Positions 15,004 through 23,399 of a stretch of DNA of 38,538 nucleotides are shown in pieces (positions within the stretch are counted from its first letter, which is position 1; each line of letters starts with the position of its first letter). This DNA is from Alphaproteobacteria bacterium (GTDB lineage: Bacteria > Pseudomonadota > Alphaproteobacteria > Rhizobiales > Xanthobacteraceae). Location of the stretch: contig VAZM01000023.1 of NCBI GenBank assembly GCA_005883135.1, positions 1-38,538 of the forward strand, in the 5' to 3' direction. The position numbers were made by a program, and so were the translations under genes. The notes under the pieces were generated by a model. That model worked only from the letters and a program-made list of their open reading frames with translations. It made no database searches and had not been told where the DNA came from.

Positions 15004-15308
15004 CGCTTTTGCAAGTGGCCGCCGTCGCGTCGAAAGCCGAGCAAGCGAGTCGAAATCACCGCGAATGAGCGCTTCCTTTTTTTTGCACGCGACCAGCCCT
15101 TCACTTGCCGCTCGGCGGCAATGGCGTCGGTAATCCGGTCAAACCATTGCGAGAATACCAGCGTCACCGGGCGACGTTGCGCCGTATAGCCGCCGTACGT
15201 TCCAGCATTGTGTTCCGCAACCCGTTGCTCCAGGCCCGACCGTGCGGTCCCGGTGTAATAGCTGTCGTCGGCGCAGCGCAAGATATAGAGGTAGGCGCCA
15301 TCACTCAT
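14925..15308 (-). CDS. GIY-YIG nuclease domain protein with probable frameshift at an A8 tract
   Basis: Small endonuclease-fold protein of the UvrC/UPF0213-like single-domain type. From ATG 15308: GAYLYILRCADDSYYTGTA (GIY...YIG equivalents at residues 6-8 and 18-20), Arg29 in LEQRVAEHNAG, and catalytic Glu66 in AAERQVKGWSR. After residue 75 the frame runs through eight A (15084 down to 15077) into an atypical tail. Shifting frame at the A tract instead reads EALIRGDFDSLARLS and stops at 14995-14997, the ending expected for this family. One missing A, or slippage on the A8 run, would restore it. The upstream in-frame extension to 15467 is repeat sequence. The gene is enclosed by family A hairpins on both sides and its 3' end is duplicated with one of them. 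Confidence 0.75.
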   Translation of the reverse strand: MSDGAYLYILRCADDSYYTGTARSGLEQRVAEHNAGTYGGYTAQRRPVTLVFSQWFDRITDAIAAERQVKGWSRAKKRKRSFAVISTRLLGFRRDGGHLQKRHDEYLSEVPVNGQIAFDADLSSASC

Positions 15309-15628
15309 GGTGCGCCTTAAGCTTAGCTGAGTAGCCTCCGCGCTCTCCGCCGCCCTCGTCCTGAGGAGCGAGCCCGGCCGAGCGAAGCGAAAGCCGGGTG
15401 AGCGTCTCGAAGGGCGAGGGCGGCACCTGCACCTGACCATGATGCCGCGTAATCGGGCCGGCCTCATGCTTCGAGACGCACAACTTCGTACGGCTCCTCA
15501 GCATGAGGCCGAAGAGAAAGCGCCGTCGAAGCCAGGGGTCGGTCATATTGGCAGATCGCGGCGGCCTCATGCTTCGAGACGCCGCGCTGTCGCGCGGCTC
15601 CTCAGCATGAGGCCGTGTCCTCCGCATC
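15309..15628. repeat. Three family A palindromes between the GIY-YIG and methyltransferase genes
   Basis: 15352-15421 is an A copy with a longer loop (CCGGCCGAGCGAAGCGAAAG). 15460-15510 and 15563-15614 are A copies of the CTCATGCTTCGAGACG type, the first followed by GAAGAGAAAGCGCCGTCGAA, a diverged form of the flank duplicated at 14826 and 14938. No gene is seen. Confidence 0.85.
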
Positions 15629-16363
15629 TCACCCCTTTGCGCCAACGGTGAGGACGAAGGGCCGCAGCCGCTCCATCACGCCGAAGCCGAAGGCAGCGCG
15701 GTCGATGACATTGTAGATCGGCAGCAAAAGTTGTGCGCGCCGCGACGCCACGTAGCGATAGGCGAGACCGGAAAGATAATGCGAGGAGACGGCAAAGCCC
15801 GCGCGCGCGAACACGGCGCGGACCTCGCGCGCGAGCACTGGCCGCTCGTTCTCGGTCACGCCGAGCGGGCTGTAGAACGGCGAGGCGCGGTCGCGGTAGA
15901 GCCACATGAACGGATTCATCCGGTTGGGATCGAAGGCGAGAAAGCGCCCGCGCGGGCGCAGCACGCGGAAGGTTTCCGCGGCGCAGGGCGAGGGGTCGGG
16001 GAAGTGGTGCACCACGCCGCTCAAGAGCGCGCCGTCGAAGCTCTCGGAGGCAAACGGCAGGTGCTCGATGTCGCCGGCGATGAACGCGATCGATGGATGC
16101 TTGCGGCGGCCGACCGCGAGCAGCTTCGCGCTGATGTCGACGCCGACGCAGTCGTAGCCGGCGCGCGCAAGCAGCGCGGTGAAGGTGCCGGAGCCGCAGC
16201 CGAGATCGACGACGCGCGCGGGAGGCTTAAGCCCGGTGAGCGTGATGAAGGCGTCGACGATGCGCGCGCTCGCCTGCGGCGTGAACACGTCATAGTCGTC
16301 CGCGGCGGCATGGCCGTCGAAGAACGCGATCTCTTTCTGTTTGTCTTGGGTGGACGCGGTCAT
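15629..16363 (-). CDS. Class I SAM-dependent methyltransferase
   Basis: Rossmann-fold methyltransferase, 244 residues. Motif I VVDLGCGSGT lies at about residues 51-60, followed by the acidic VGVDIS and GDIEHLPFASESFDGALLSGVVHHFPDP, the arrangement of the UbiE/Methyltransf_11 group that acts on small molecules or lipids. RVLRPRGRFLAFDPN is the usual post-motif. The C-terminal third (LARAGFAVSSHYLSG...LLLPIYNVIDRAAFGF) is hydrophobic enough to suggest membrane association or a lipid substrate. ATG 16363 gives the normal N-terminus. Genes for the substrate pathway are not adjacent, so the target is unknown. Confidence 0.87.
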   Translation of the reverse strand: MTASTQDKQKEIAFFDGHAAADDYDVFTPQASARIVDAFITLTGLKPPARVVDLGCGSGTFTALLARAGYDCVGVDISAKLLAVGRRKHPSIAFIAGDIEHLPFASESFDGALLSGVVHHFPDPSPCAAETFRVLRPRGRFLAFDPNRMNPFMWLYRDRASPFYSPLGVTENERPVLAREVRAVFARAGFAVSSHYLSGLAYRYVASRRAQLLLPIYNVIDRAAFGFGVMERLRPFVLTVGAKG

Positions 16364-16445
16364 GTGCTAGGATTTGGATCGCACGGCTTTCCCTATACGC
16401 GGTACGCGCCTTCTGTGCGAGCTGGCAACGCCCGTGTCGCCTCCA

Positions 16446-16651
16446 GTGCCCTCTCCCAGCCGAAGTCGGATTTATCCGACTTCGGCCGAATTAAAAGTGC
16501 CGAACTCGGGCAAGCCCGAGTTCGGTGCGGGAGAGGGCACAATGGTGGGCCTACGAACTCGAATGGGTGAGGGGTTATTGCGACAAGCTACCCCTCACCC
16601 ATCATTGTGCGTGGTGACACCGAGCTGCCCTCTCCCGCAAGGGGAGAGGGC
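16446..16651. repeat. Family C-type repeat region with nested element E
   Basis: The outer hairpin GTGCCCTCTCCC/GGGAGAGGGCAC (16446-16540) has its loop filled by E. It is followed by a hairpin GGGTGAGGGGT/ACCCCTCACCC (about 16565-16600) and a short hairpin GCCCTCTCCC/GGGAGAGGGC (16627-16651). The last two resemble the arms of other C copies, so this may be one large disrupted C element. No gene is seen between 16364 and 16706. Confidence 0.83.
16459..16526. repeat. Twin-hairpin element E, copy 2 (opposite orientation)
   Basis: CCGAAGTCGGA-TTTA-TCCGACTTCGG, linker CCGAATTAAAAGTG, then CCGAACTCGGG-CAAG-CCCGAGTTCGG. Same two hairpins as copy 1 but in reverse order, exactly in the loop of a C hairpin. 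Confidence 0.87.
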
Positions 16652-16706
16652 GCAAAGTCGCGACCGCGGCTGTTGAACTCGCGCTTTCGAGGTGGCGCCG
16701 CACACA

Positions 16707-17690
16707 TCAGTCCGCGTGGATGCCGGCGGCTTTGATCGGCGCGCCCCATTTCTCGATCTCGCGCGCGACGAAGTCCGCGAGGTACTGCGGCGAGCGGCGG
16801 TCGGAGGACACGAGCGTCACCCCGAGCTCGTGCATGCGCTCCGCCAGCGCCGGCGTGGCCATCATCTGCACGATCGCCGCGTGCAGCTTGTCGACGATCT
16901 CCGGCGGCGTGCCCTTGGGCAGGAAGAAGCCGGTCCAGGTGATGGCTTCGAAATCCTTGAGCCCCTGCTCGTGCGCGGTCGCAAGCGTGGGAATGAGCGA
17001 CGAGCGCTCGCGCGCGAGGAGCGCGATGCCTTTGACCGTGCCGCTCTCGATCTGCGGCAGCGCGCCGGCGCTGTTGGAGCACATGTAATGCACCTGGCCG
17101 GCGATCAAGTCCGCCATCACCGGCCCGCCGCCGCGGTAGGGCACGTGGGTGACGTCGAGCCCAGCGGCGGAATTAAGCAGCGCGCAGCCGAGATGCGTGG
17201 TCGAGCCAACGCCGGCCGAGCCGTATTGCAGCTTCGCCGCGTTCGCCTTCACGTAGGCGATGAACTGTGGCAGCGTGTCGGCGGGAAAGTCCTTGCGCGT
17301 AATCAGCACCATGGGCTGCTCGGCCACGAGCGCCACCGGCGCGAAATCGGTGACGGCGTTGTACGGCAGCTTCTTATAAAGCGTCGGGTTGTAGGCGTGG
17401 GTGCCGACGGTGCCGTACAGGATGGTGTAGCCGTCGGGCGCGGCCTTGGCGACGCGGCTGGTGCCGACGATGCCGGCGGCGGCGCCGACGTTCTCCACGA
17501 TCACCTGCTGGCCCAGAATCTGGGTGAGATACGGCGTGAAGACCCGCGCCATGACGTCGAACGCGCCGCCGGCGGCGAACGGCACGACGAGCGTGACCGG
17601 CCGGTTCGGCCAGTCCTGCGCCGGCGCCGTCGCGGGCGCCAAGGCAGCAAGCAGCGCCGCGATGAGGGCGATCAATCTAATCAGAGGCAT
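16707..17690 (-). CDS. Bug-family periplasmic solute-binding protein (tripartite tricarboxylate type)
   Basis: Periplasmic binding protein of the Bug/TctC family, which captures carboxylates, aromatic acids and similar ligands. Signal peptide of about 25 residues (LIALIAALLAALAPATAPAQ), then the family start DWPNRPVTLVVPFAAGGAFD, QVIVENVGAAAGIVGTSRVA, YGTVGTHAYNPTLYKKLPY, GSAGVGSTTHLG and VPYRGGGPVMADLIAGQVHY. 327 residues, normal. A good ribosome-binding site (AAAGGAG, about 5 bases before ATG 17690) fixes the start. No TctA/TctB membrane subunits are adjacent, as is common for orphan Bug proteins. It is the last gene of the minus-strand run that contains UbiD and the Mo hydroxylase, so it may bring in their substrate; the repeats between genes make a single transcript uncertain. 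Confidence 0.9.
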   Translation of the reverse strand: MPLIRLIALIAALLAALAPATAPAQDWPNRPVTLVVPFAAGGAFDVMARVFTPYLTQILGQQVIVENVGAAAGIVGTSRVAKAAPDGYTILYGTVGTHAYNPTLYKKLPYNAVTDFAPVALVAEQPMVLITRKDFPADTLPQFIAYVKANAAKLQYGSAGVGSTTHLGCALLNSAAGLDVTHVPYRGGGPVMADLIAGQVHYMCSNSAGALPQIESGTVKGIALLARERSSLIPTLATAHEQGLKDFEAITWTGFFLPKGTPPEIVDKLHAAIVQMMATPALAERMHELGVTLVSSDRRSPQYLADFVAREIEKWGAPIKAAGIHAD

Positions 17691-17764
17691 GCACGCTCCT
17701 TTACTGAGTCCATCTGTACACGAACGCGTCCACGCCCGCGACGCGAGGCGTCATAACGTCGCGT

Positions 17765-18673
17765 TCAGGCGTGCGTTGCGGCGGCGCGTTTTTCCGCGGC
17801 CACGGCGGCGGGAAAATACTGGGCGAGCCAGCCGCGCAACAGGCCCCACACGCGGCGATTGCCTTCGCCGAACATGAAATGGTCGCCGTCGCTGATGAGG
17901 TGCAGTTCCGCCGGCTGCCCGGCGCGCTTGAACAGCTCGATCGATTGCTCGGTGGGCGTGACCGAATCGTTGGCGGCGTGCAGAAGGAGCAGCGGCCGCG
18001 GCGCAATGCGTCCGACCACGTCGTCGGCGCGGAAGTCGAACATGCTCTGCGCCGTCTCCGCCGGAAACGATTCGACCGAGTTGCTCGCGAGATTGCCGCG
18101 CAGATGCGGCGGGATCGGCACGATGTCGTAGCGCGGCACCATCAGCGACTTGCCGGTGCGGGCGCGGTGCTCGCGGCCTTCTTTGAGCATAGTGGTGAAG
18201 CGCGCCCACGCCTGCGGGCTCGCGTGCTGGCCGCGGAACTTGCGCTCGCCATAGCCCCAGCCGCCATTGGAGATGACCGCGGCGACGCGCGCATCGACAC
18301 CGCCGGTATAGATCGCGACCGCGCCGCCGAAGCTCGAGCCGATCACGCCGATGCGCGCGGGATCGACCGAGGGATGCTGGGCGAGAAACGTCAGCGCATT
18401 GCGCGTGTCCTCGACCTGCTCGAGGCAGATCACGCGGCCGAACTCGCCTTCGCTCTCGCCGCAGCCGCGCATGTCGAAGCGCAGCACGACGTAGCCGAGT
18501 TCGCCGAGCATCTTGGTGGGCGCCATGGTGTTGGAGGAGGTCTTGTTGCTGCCGAAGCCGTGCAGCACCAAAAACGTGCCGCGCCGCTCGGAGGGGCGCA
18601 TTCCGGGCGGCAGGTGCACCACGCCGGAGAGCTTGAGCCCGGCGGAGGCAAAGGTGACGGGTTGCTCGGTCAT
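17765..18673 (-). CDS. Alpha/beta hydrolase (dienelactone hydrolase/acyl-peptidase-like)
   Basis: Cytosolic serine hydrolase, 302 residues. The oxyanion motif is LVLHGFGSNK (about 36-44); nucleophile Ser114 lies in the elbow GSSFGG (112-117); the acid is in HAANDSVTP and the His in SDGDHFMFG. The region RFDMRGCGESEGEFG is typical of small-substrate hydrolases. No signal peptide. ATG 18673 has AGAGG nearby. It lies between the Bug-type gene and UbiD on the same strand, with a family C element separating it from UbiD. In a catabolic cluster it could hydrolyse a ring-cleavage lactone, ester or thioester, but that is inferred from position only. Confidence 0.85.
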   Translation of the reverse strand: MTEQPVTFASAGLKLSGVVHLPPGMRPSERRGTFLVLHGFGSNKTSSNTMAPTKMLGELGYVVLRFDMRGCGESEGEFGRVICLEQVEDTRNALTFLAQHPSVDPARIGVIGSSFGGAVAIYTGGVDARVAAVISNGGWGYGERKFRGQHASPQAWARFTTMLKEGREHRARTGKSLMVPRYDIVPIPPHLRGNLASNSVESFPAETAQSMFDFRADDVVGRIAPRPLLLLHAANDSVTPTEQSIELFKRAGQPAELHLISDGDHFMFGEGNRRVWGLLRGWLAQYFPAAVAAEKRAAATHA

Positions 18674-18728
18674 GGGTGGCCTCTGTTAGCGCGTAGTCCT
18701 TCGGATTGTAAGCACAGTCGGGCCGCGC

Positions 18729-18848
18729 AGTCGGTGCGCTCCCTCTCCCCACCTGGGAGAGGGTTGGGGTGAGGGGTTCGAAGCCCATCGGTAGACCTTA
18801 ACCCCTCACCCCACCCCTCTCCCTACGGGAGAGGGAGCCGACCGAGTT
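18729..18848. repeat. Family C palindrome between hydrolase and UbiD genes
   Basis: Termini AGTCGGT and ACCGAGTT; arms CTCCCTCTCCCCACC and CCTCTCCCTACGGGAGAGGG, with inner GGTTGGGGTGAGGGGT / ACCCCTCACCCCACC. It may limit read-through in the otherwise co-directional run. Confidence 0.85.
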
Positions 18849-18879
18849 TGTCGGGCGAGTGTTGGATCGCTCACCAAAC

Positions 18880-20418
18880 CTACTCTCCGCTGGCGCCTTT
18901 CGGCTTGCCGAGGCCGAGCTCGCTCCAGCGCGCATAGGCCTTCTCGACGTCGGCGTCGTCCGGCCAGACCGTCGGCGGGAAGCGTGCGCCGCCGTAGTCC
19001 GGGTCGGGATCGTAGTCGAGGTTCATGGTGGCGTCGATCAGCACCCGGTTCCACTTGCCGGTGCCGAACAGCGCGGGATTGCGGTCGCGCTTGCGCATGG
19101 ACGGGTCGAGGCCGAGCCCGAAGGTCGACGGCATGATGACGATGTCGTTCTCCCCCGCGTTCACCCGGTGTGCGATCGCCCAGTCCACCGCCGCGTAATC
19201 ATGGATGTCGATGTCGTCGTCGACCACGGTGATGTGCTTATAGCGCACGTGCGCGGCCGAGGAGCCCCAGATCGCGTTCGCCGCCTGCTTCGCCTGGTTG
19301 CGATAGCTCTGCTTCATGCGGATGAGGAGGTTGATGCCGGCTTGCACCGGCGGGCACCACACGTCGGTGATGCCCGGAACGCCGGCGCGGTCGAGCACAT
19401 TCCAGGCGGTGGCCGCGCGCATGATCGATGAGCATACCGCGTTCTCGGAATAGCTGCCGGGGAGCGAGCCTTCGATGGTGCCGCGCAGGATCGGATCGTT
19501 GCGGTGGGTGATGGCGGTGACGCGAATCGTCGGCTTGGGCGAGCGGTCGCCGGCGACGTAGCCGGTGAACTCGGCGTAGGGGCCTTCCATCGTATAGGTC
19601 GCGGGATCGAGCCCGAGAAAGCCTTCGATCACGATCTCGGCGCTGGCGGGGACGTAGAGGTCGACGGTCTCGCACTTGACCAGCTCGACCGGCGCGCCGC
19701 GGATCGCGCCCATCACGTCGTACTCGCACACGCCCTTGGGCACCGGCGCGCCGGCGCAGAAACCCAGCGAGGGCTCCCAACCGACCGCCACCGCGATCGG
19801 CATCTCGGCGCTGCCGCCCTGGTGCCAGGCGGTGACGTGATGCCCGATGTGCTGCGCGCGCCACATCAGGATCGGGATGCGATCGTGGCCGGCGACCATG
19901 CCGCGATAGATGCCGACGTTCATGACGCCGGTATCGGGATCCTTGGTGACGCAGCCGCCGTAGGTGAGGAGATAGCGCCCGCCATCGAGCCGGTTCCAAT
20001 GCGGCGCGGGAAACTCGTAGAGATCGATGTCGGCGCCCGTGAGGATGTTCTCCTTCGCCGGCCCGGTGGCGACGATCTTGGGCGCGATCGTGCCGCTCAA
20101 GATGGTGCGGGCGATCTTGACCAGCTCGCGCGGGTGGCTGTCGGGCGGCAGCCCCAGCATCATGGCGATGCGGCGGTAATTATTGAGCGCGGAGCCGAAG
20201 ATGCGCCGGCAGCGGCTCGCCGGCGTGTTGTAGTCCTTGATGTTGTTGAAGATGAGCGCCTTGCCGATGCCCGGACCTTGCGCCAGGCGCATAATGGTCC
20301 CGAGCTCGATGTTCCAGTCGACCTCGGCGTCGATCTCGGCGAGCTCGCCTTGCGCCTTGAGCGCGGCGATCCAGCCGCGCAGATCGCCGAAGGCCGCGGG
20401 CTTGCGCGCGACGGACAT
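18880..20418 (-). CDS. UbiD-family prenylated-FMN-dependent decarboxylase
   Basis: Reversible non-oxidative decarboxylase of an aromatic, heteroaromatic or unsaturated carboxylic acid, using prenylated FMN made by a UbiX-type prenyltransferase (none in this window). About 512 residues. It starts FGDLRGWIAALKAQGELAEI, the family N-terminus, and contains GKALIFNNIKDYNTPASRCR, PAPHWNRLDGGRYL, TYGGCVTKDPDTGVMNVGIYR, MEGPYAEFTGYVAGD (the conserved Glu/Arg region) and YKHITVVDDDIDIHD. I chose ATG 20418 over 20442 because it precedes FGDLRGW most closely; further upstream the frame is family C repeat. Downstream of and co-directional with the Mo-hydroxylase genes. UbiD paralogues outside ubiquinone synthesis usually belong to catabolic clusters, which fits. 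Confidence 0.88.
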   Translation of the reverse strand: MSVARKPAAFGDLRGWIAALKAQGELAEIDAEVDWNIELGTIMRLAQGPGIGKALIFNNIKDYNTPASRCRRIFGSALNNYRRIAMMLGLPPDSHPRELVKIARTILSGTIAPKIVATGPAKENILTGADIDLYEFPAPHWNRLDGGRYLLTYGGCVTKDPDTGVMNVGIYRGMVAGHDRIPILMWRAQHIGHHVTAWHQGGSAEMPIAVAVGWEPSLGFCAGAPVPKGVCEYDVMGAIRGAPVELVKCETVDLYVPASAEIVIEGFLGLDPATYTMEGPYAEFTGYVAGDRSPKPTIRVTAITHRNDPILRGTIEGSLPGSYSENAVCSSIMRAATAWNVLDRAGVPGITDVWCPPVQAGINLLIRMKQSYRNQAKQAANAIWGSSAAHVRYKHITVVDDDIDIHDYAAVDWAIAHRVNAGENDIVIMPSTFGLGLDPSMRKRDRNPALFGTGKWNRVLIDATMNLDYDPDPDYGGARFPPTVWPDDADVEKAYARWSELGLGKPKGASGE

Positions 20419-20470
20419 GTGCTCGGGCCGGGTCTGCAACATGCGATACTCTATACCACGCGTGCCAAAG

Positions 20471-20520
20471 ACTCGGTGTGCTACCTCCCCCGCTTGCGGG
20501 GGAGGGTTGGGGTGGGGGAA
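20471..20520. repeat. Half of a family C element upstream of UbiD
   Basis: ACTCGGTGTGCTACCTCCCC followed by hairpin CCTCCCCCGCTTGCGGGGGAGG and GTTGGGGTGGGGG. The second terminus is missing. Confidence 0.8.
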
Positions 20521-20577
20521 TGCAAGCATGAATCTTGTTGCGTGCCCCCTCCCTCCCGCCACTCGTCGCCACGGCTG

Positions 20578-21066
20578 TCAACCGACAGAATTAGCCTTAC
20601 GCCTGCGCGCCGCGAGCTTCACCGCTGCGATGATCTCGGGATAGGCGGCGCAGCGGCAGAGGTTGCCCGAGAGATAGTGCCGGATCTGCTCCTCGTCGGG
20701 ATCGGGATATGCCTCGAGGAGCTGCGTGGCCATCAGCAGGAATCCCGGCGTGCAATAGCCGCACTGGAAGGCGCCGGCCTCGATGAATGCCTCCTGCACG
20801 GGGCTCAGCGCCTGCGTGCGCGCATCGGCGAGCGACTCGACGGTGCGCACCTCGGCGCCGTCGACGAAAGCGGCGAGATAGAGGCAGCCGGAGACGGCCG
20901 CGCCGTTCACCAACACGGTGCAGCAGCCGCACATGCCTTGCCCGCAGCTCTCGCGCGCGCCCATCAGATTGAATTCGCGCTGCAGCACCTCGACGAGGTT
21001 GTGATGCGGCTTGATCTCGGCCGCGACCTGCTCGCCGTTGAGGGTGAAGCTGATGGTGCGGGTCAT
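20578..21066 (-). CDS. Molybdenum hydroxylase small subunit (two 2Fe-2S clusters, CoxS-type)
   Basis: Electron-transfer subunit of a xanthine-oxidase-family heterotrimer. The N-terminal plant-type ferredoxin domain has Cys41, Cys46, Cys49 and Cys61 (ESCGQGMCGCCTV...SGC). The C-terminal helical domain has Cys102, Cys105, Cys137 and Cys139 (QCGYCTPG and GNLCRC). All eight ligands are present. 162 residues is the normal size. The ATG overlaps the stop of the large subunit (ATGA, 4 bp), so translation is coupled. As last gene of the four-gene block it is followed by a repeat and then UbiD. Confidence 0.93.
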   Translation of the reverse strand: MTRTISFTLNGEQVAAEIKPHHNLVEVLQREFNLMGARESCGQGMCGCCTVLVNGAAVSGCLYLAAFVDGAEVRTVESLADARTQALSPVQEAFIEAGAFQCGYCTPGFLLMATQLLEAYPDPDEEQIRHYLSGNLCRCAAYPEIIAAVKLAARRRKANSVG

Positions 21067-23399
21067 GCGTCGTCCGCCAGTGGCTTGTTGGCTTGCGCGC
21101 GCAGCGCGCGGAACACGGCCTCGGGGGTGAGCGGAAGCGCGGTGAGGCGAACCCCGCAGGCGTCCTCGATGGCGTTAGCGATCGCCGGCGATACGCAGAA
21201 CGTCGCGGTCTCGCCCACGCCCTTCGCCCCGAACGGGCCGGTCGACAGATGCGAGTCGACCGTCTCGTTCTCCATCGCCTGCGGCACGTCCAAGATCGCG
21301 GGAATCTTGTAGTCGGCGAGCGAGGCGTTGGTCACCTGCCCGGCGTCGATGTGCATCTTTTCGAACATGGTGAAGCCGAGCTGCATCAGCACGGCGCCGG
21401 AAATCTGCGTCTCGACGATCTTCGGATTGACCGGGCGGCCGCAGTCGACCGCGGTGATCAGCCGCGTGATGCGCACGTGGCCGGTCTCGGTATCGACCTC
21501 GACCTCGGCGCCGGAGGCGGCGCACATCCAGAACGGCGTGACCTTGTCGGTGAGCCCGGTCGCCGGATCGGGCGGCACGTAATCCGGCTTGTAGGTGCCG
21601 GTGCCGACGATGTTGCCGGCCTGCATGCCGAATTTCTTCTTGAACAGGTCGGGCAACGGAATGTTGCTTCCCTCCGGCTCGCCGACCTCGCGCGCCATCG
21701 CTTTGATCTTCTCGCGCGCCTCCTCCGCCGCCAGCCGCACCGCGTGACCCATGTGAAAGAGCGAGCGCGAGCCGAGCGTGCCCATGTCGTATGGCGTGAC
21801 GTCGGTGTCGCGCGGCACGATGCGCACGCTTTCCGCCGGGACATCGAGCACCTCGCCGGCGATCTGCGCCATCGCGGTGTCCGAGCCCTGGCCCATGTCG
21901 ACGGTTCCGCAATAAAGCGTGGTGCTGCCGTCGGCGGCGATGGTGAGGTTGGCCACCGAGGTGGTCGGCGAGATGACAGCCTTGATCGCCACGGCGATGC
22001 CACGGCCGCGGCGCAGCGCGCCGTTGCCGCGCGCGAGCGGCTTGCCCCAATTGAGCCGCTCCGCCACGCGCTCGAGCACGGCATCGAGCTTGGCATCGCG
22101 CACGATCTGGCCGGTTGCTTGCGGGCGCCCTTCGCGCAGCAGGTTCTTGCGGCGGAACTCGAGCGGATCGAGCTTGAGCGCGCGCGCGATCATGTCGGTG
22201 TGGCTCTCGTAGGCCCACACCAGTTGCGGAATGCCGAAGCCGCGCAGCGCTCCCGCCGGCGGCAGGTTGGTGTAGAGCGCGTACGAATCGACCCACACAT
22301 TGTCGATGTCGTAGGGGCCGGAGGCGGTGAAGCCCGACTTTTGCGTCACGCGCGGGCCGACGTCGGCATAGGCGCCGCCGTTCCAATACACCTCGCATTT
22401 GCGCGCGGTGATGCGGCCGCTCGCATCGACGCCGGTCTTGATGACGAACGTGCTGGGATGCCGGGTGATGGTGTAGAACTGCTCCTCCATGGTGAGCGCG
22501 ACCTTGACCGGCCGGCGCACGATCATGGAGAGCGCGGTCGCGAGCGCTTCCATCTTGATGTAGAGCTTGGCGCCGAAGCCGCCGCCCAGGTACGGCACCT
22601 TGATGCGCACGCGGTTCTCCGGCCAGCCGAGCAGGCGCGCGATCTCGGTGCGCACGAACGACGGCCCTTGGCTGCCGCTGTAGATGGTGACGCCGCGCTC
22701 GTTCCAATCCGCGATCGAGGCGAACGGCTCGAGCGCGAGATGCAGAACCTTCTGCGTGTGGAAGGTGTGCTCGAACACGTGCGCGGCCGCGGCGAAGGCC
22801 TTGTCCACGTCGCCGCGCCGCAGCTTGAAATCGAGCGCGACGTTCGTGCCCTTGCGGCCCTTGAGATGCTTGAGGTCGGCGAAGGTGCCGGCGGGCTTGA
22901 GCTCCTCATGCACCAGCGTGTTGTTGGCCGCGGCCTCGACCTCGTCGAACACCGCCGGCAGCTCCTCGTACTCGGCGACGATGAGCTGCGCCGCCTCCTC
23001 GGCGACATGCGGATCGGCGGCGAGCGCGACCGCGACCGGCTCGCCGACGAAGTGCACCTTGTCGACGGCGAGGATCGGCTGGTCGTGGAACGCCGGCCCG
23101 TAATAGGGCGCGGGAATGACCGTGCGGATGTCCTCGGCGGTGATGATGCGATAGACGCCGGGAACGCGCTTTGCCGCGCTGGTGTCGATCGATTTGATGC
23201 GGCCGTGGGCGACGGTGCTGCGAAAGATCTTGGCGTAGAGCATGCCGGGAAGCCGCATGGTGTGCGTATATTCGGCGCGGCCGGTGACCTTGTCGCGCCC
23301 CTCGAGCCGCGGCAGCGAGCGCCCGATTTGGGAACCGACTTTCGCGCCACCGACTTTCGCATCCTTGGGCGTGCCGACCTGTCCGCTGCTCGTTGCCAT
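21063..23399 (-). CDS. Molybdenum hydroxylase large subunit (molybdopterin-cytosine-type, CoxL/XdhB family)
   Basis: Catalytic Mo subunit, 778 residues. ATG 23399 (MATSSGQVG) overlaps the stop of the FAD subunit gene by 1 base; the frame extends further upstream only as antiframe sequence. The N-terminal a/b hammerhead domain contains RDKVTGRAEYTHTMRLPGMLY; then SGSQGPSFVRTEIARLLG, YLGGGFGAKLYIK, and the active-site loop PPAGALRGFGIPQ (ALRGFG at 384-389). The catalytic base Glu730 is in GAKGVGETATF. True CO dehydrogenases carry AYXCSFR in this loop; here it is ALRGFG, the form of general aromatic/heterocyclic hydroxylases, so despite the cox-like gene order the substrate is unlikely to be CO. 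Hydroxylation or dehydrogenation of a heterocycle, aldehyde or acyl-CoA is more likely. Confidence 0.92.
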   Translation of the reverse strand: MATSSGQVGTPKDAKVGGAKVGSQIGRSLPRLEGRDKVTGRAEYTHTMRLPGMLYAKIFRSTVAHGRIKSIDTSAAKRVPGVYRIITAEDIRTVIPAPYYGPAFHDQPILAVDKVHFVGEPVAVALAADPHVAEEAAQLIVAEYEELPAVFDEVEAAANNTLVHEELKPAGTFADLKHLKGRKGTNVALDFKLRRGDVDKAFAAAAHVFEHTFHTQKVLHLALEPFASIADWNERGVTIYSGSQGPSFVRTEIARLLGWPENRVRIKVPYLGGGFGAKLYIKMEALATALSMIVRRPVKVALTMEEQFYTITRHPSTFVIKTGVDASGRITARKCEVYWNGGAYADVGPRVTQKSGFTASGPYDIDNVWVDSYALYTNLPPAGALRGFGIPQLVWAYESHTDMIARALKLDPLEFRRKNLLREGRPQATGQIVRDAKLDAVLERVAERLNWGKPLARGNGALRRGRGIAVAIKAVISPTTSVANLTIAADGSTTLYCGTVDMGQGSDTAMAQIAGEVLDVPAESVRIVPRDTDVTPYDMGTLGSRSLFHMGHAVRLAAEEAREKIKAMAREVGEPEGSNIPLPDLFKKKFGMQAGNIVGTGTYKPDYVPPDPATGLTDKVTPFWMCAASGAEVEVDTETGHVRITRLITAVDCGRPVNPKIVETQISGAVLMQLGFTMFEKMHIDAGQVTNASLADYKIPAILDVPQAMENETVDSHLSTGPFGAKGVGETATFCVSPAIANAIEDACGVRLTALPLTPEAVFRALRAQANKPLADDA

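Noticed and set aside
20419-20562. N-terminal extension of the UbiD-family protein
   Set aside because: The extra residues (PHPNPPPQAGE...) are translated from a family C repeat, not protein sequence.
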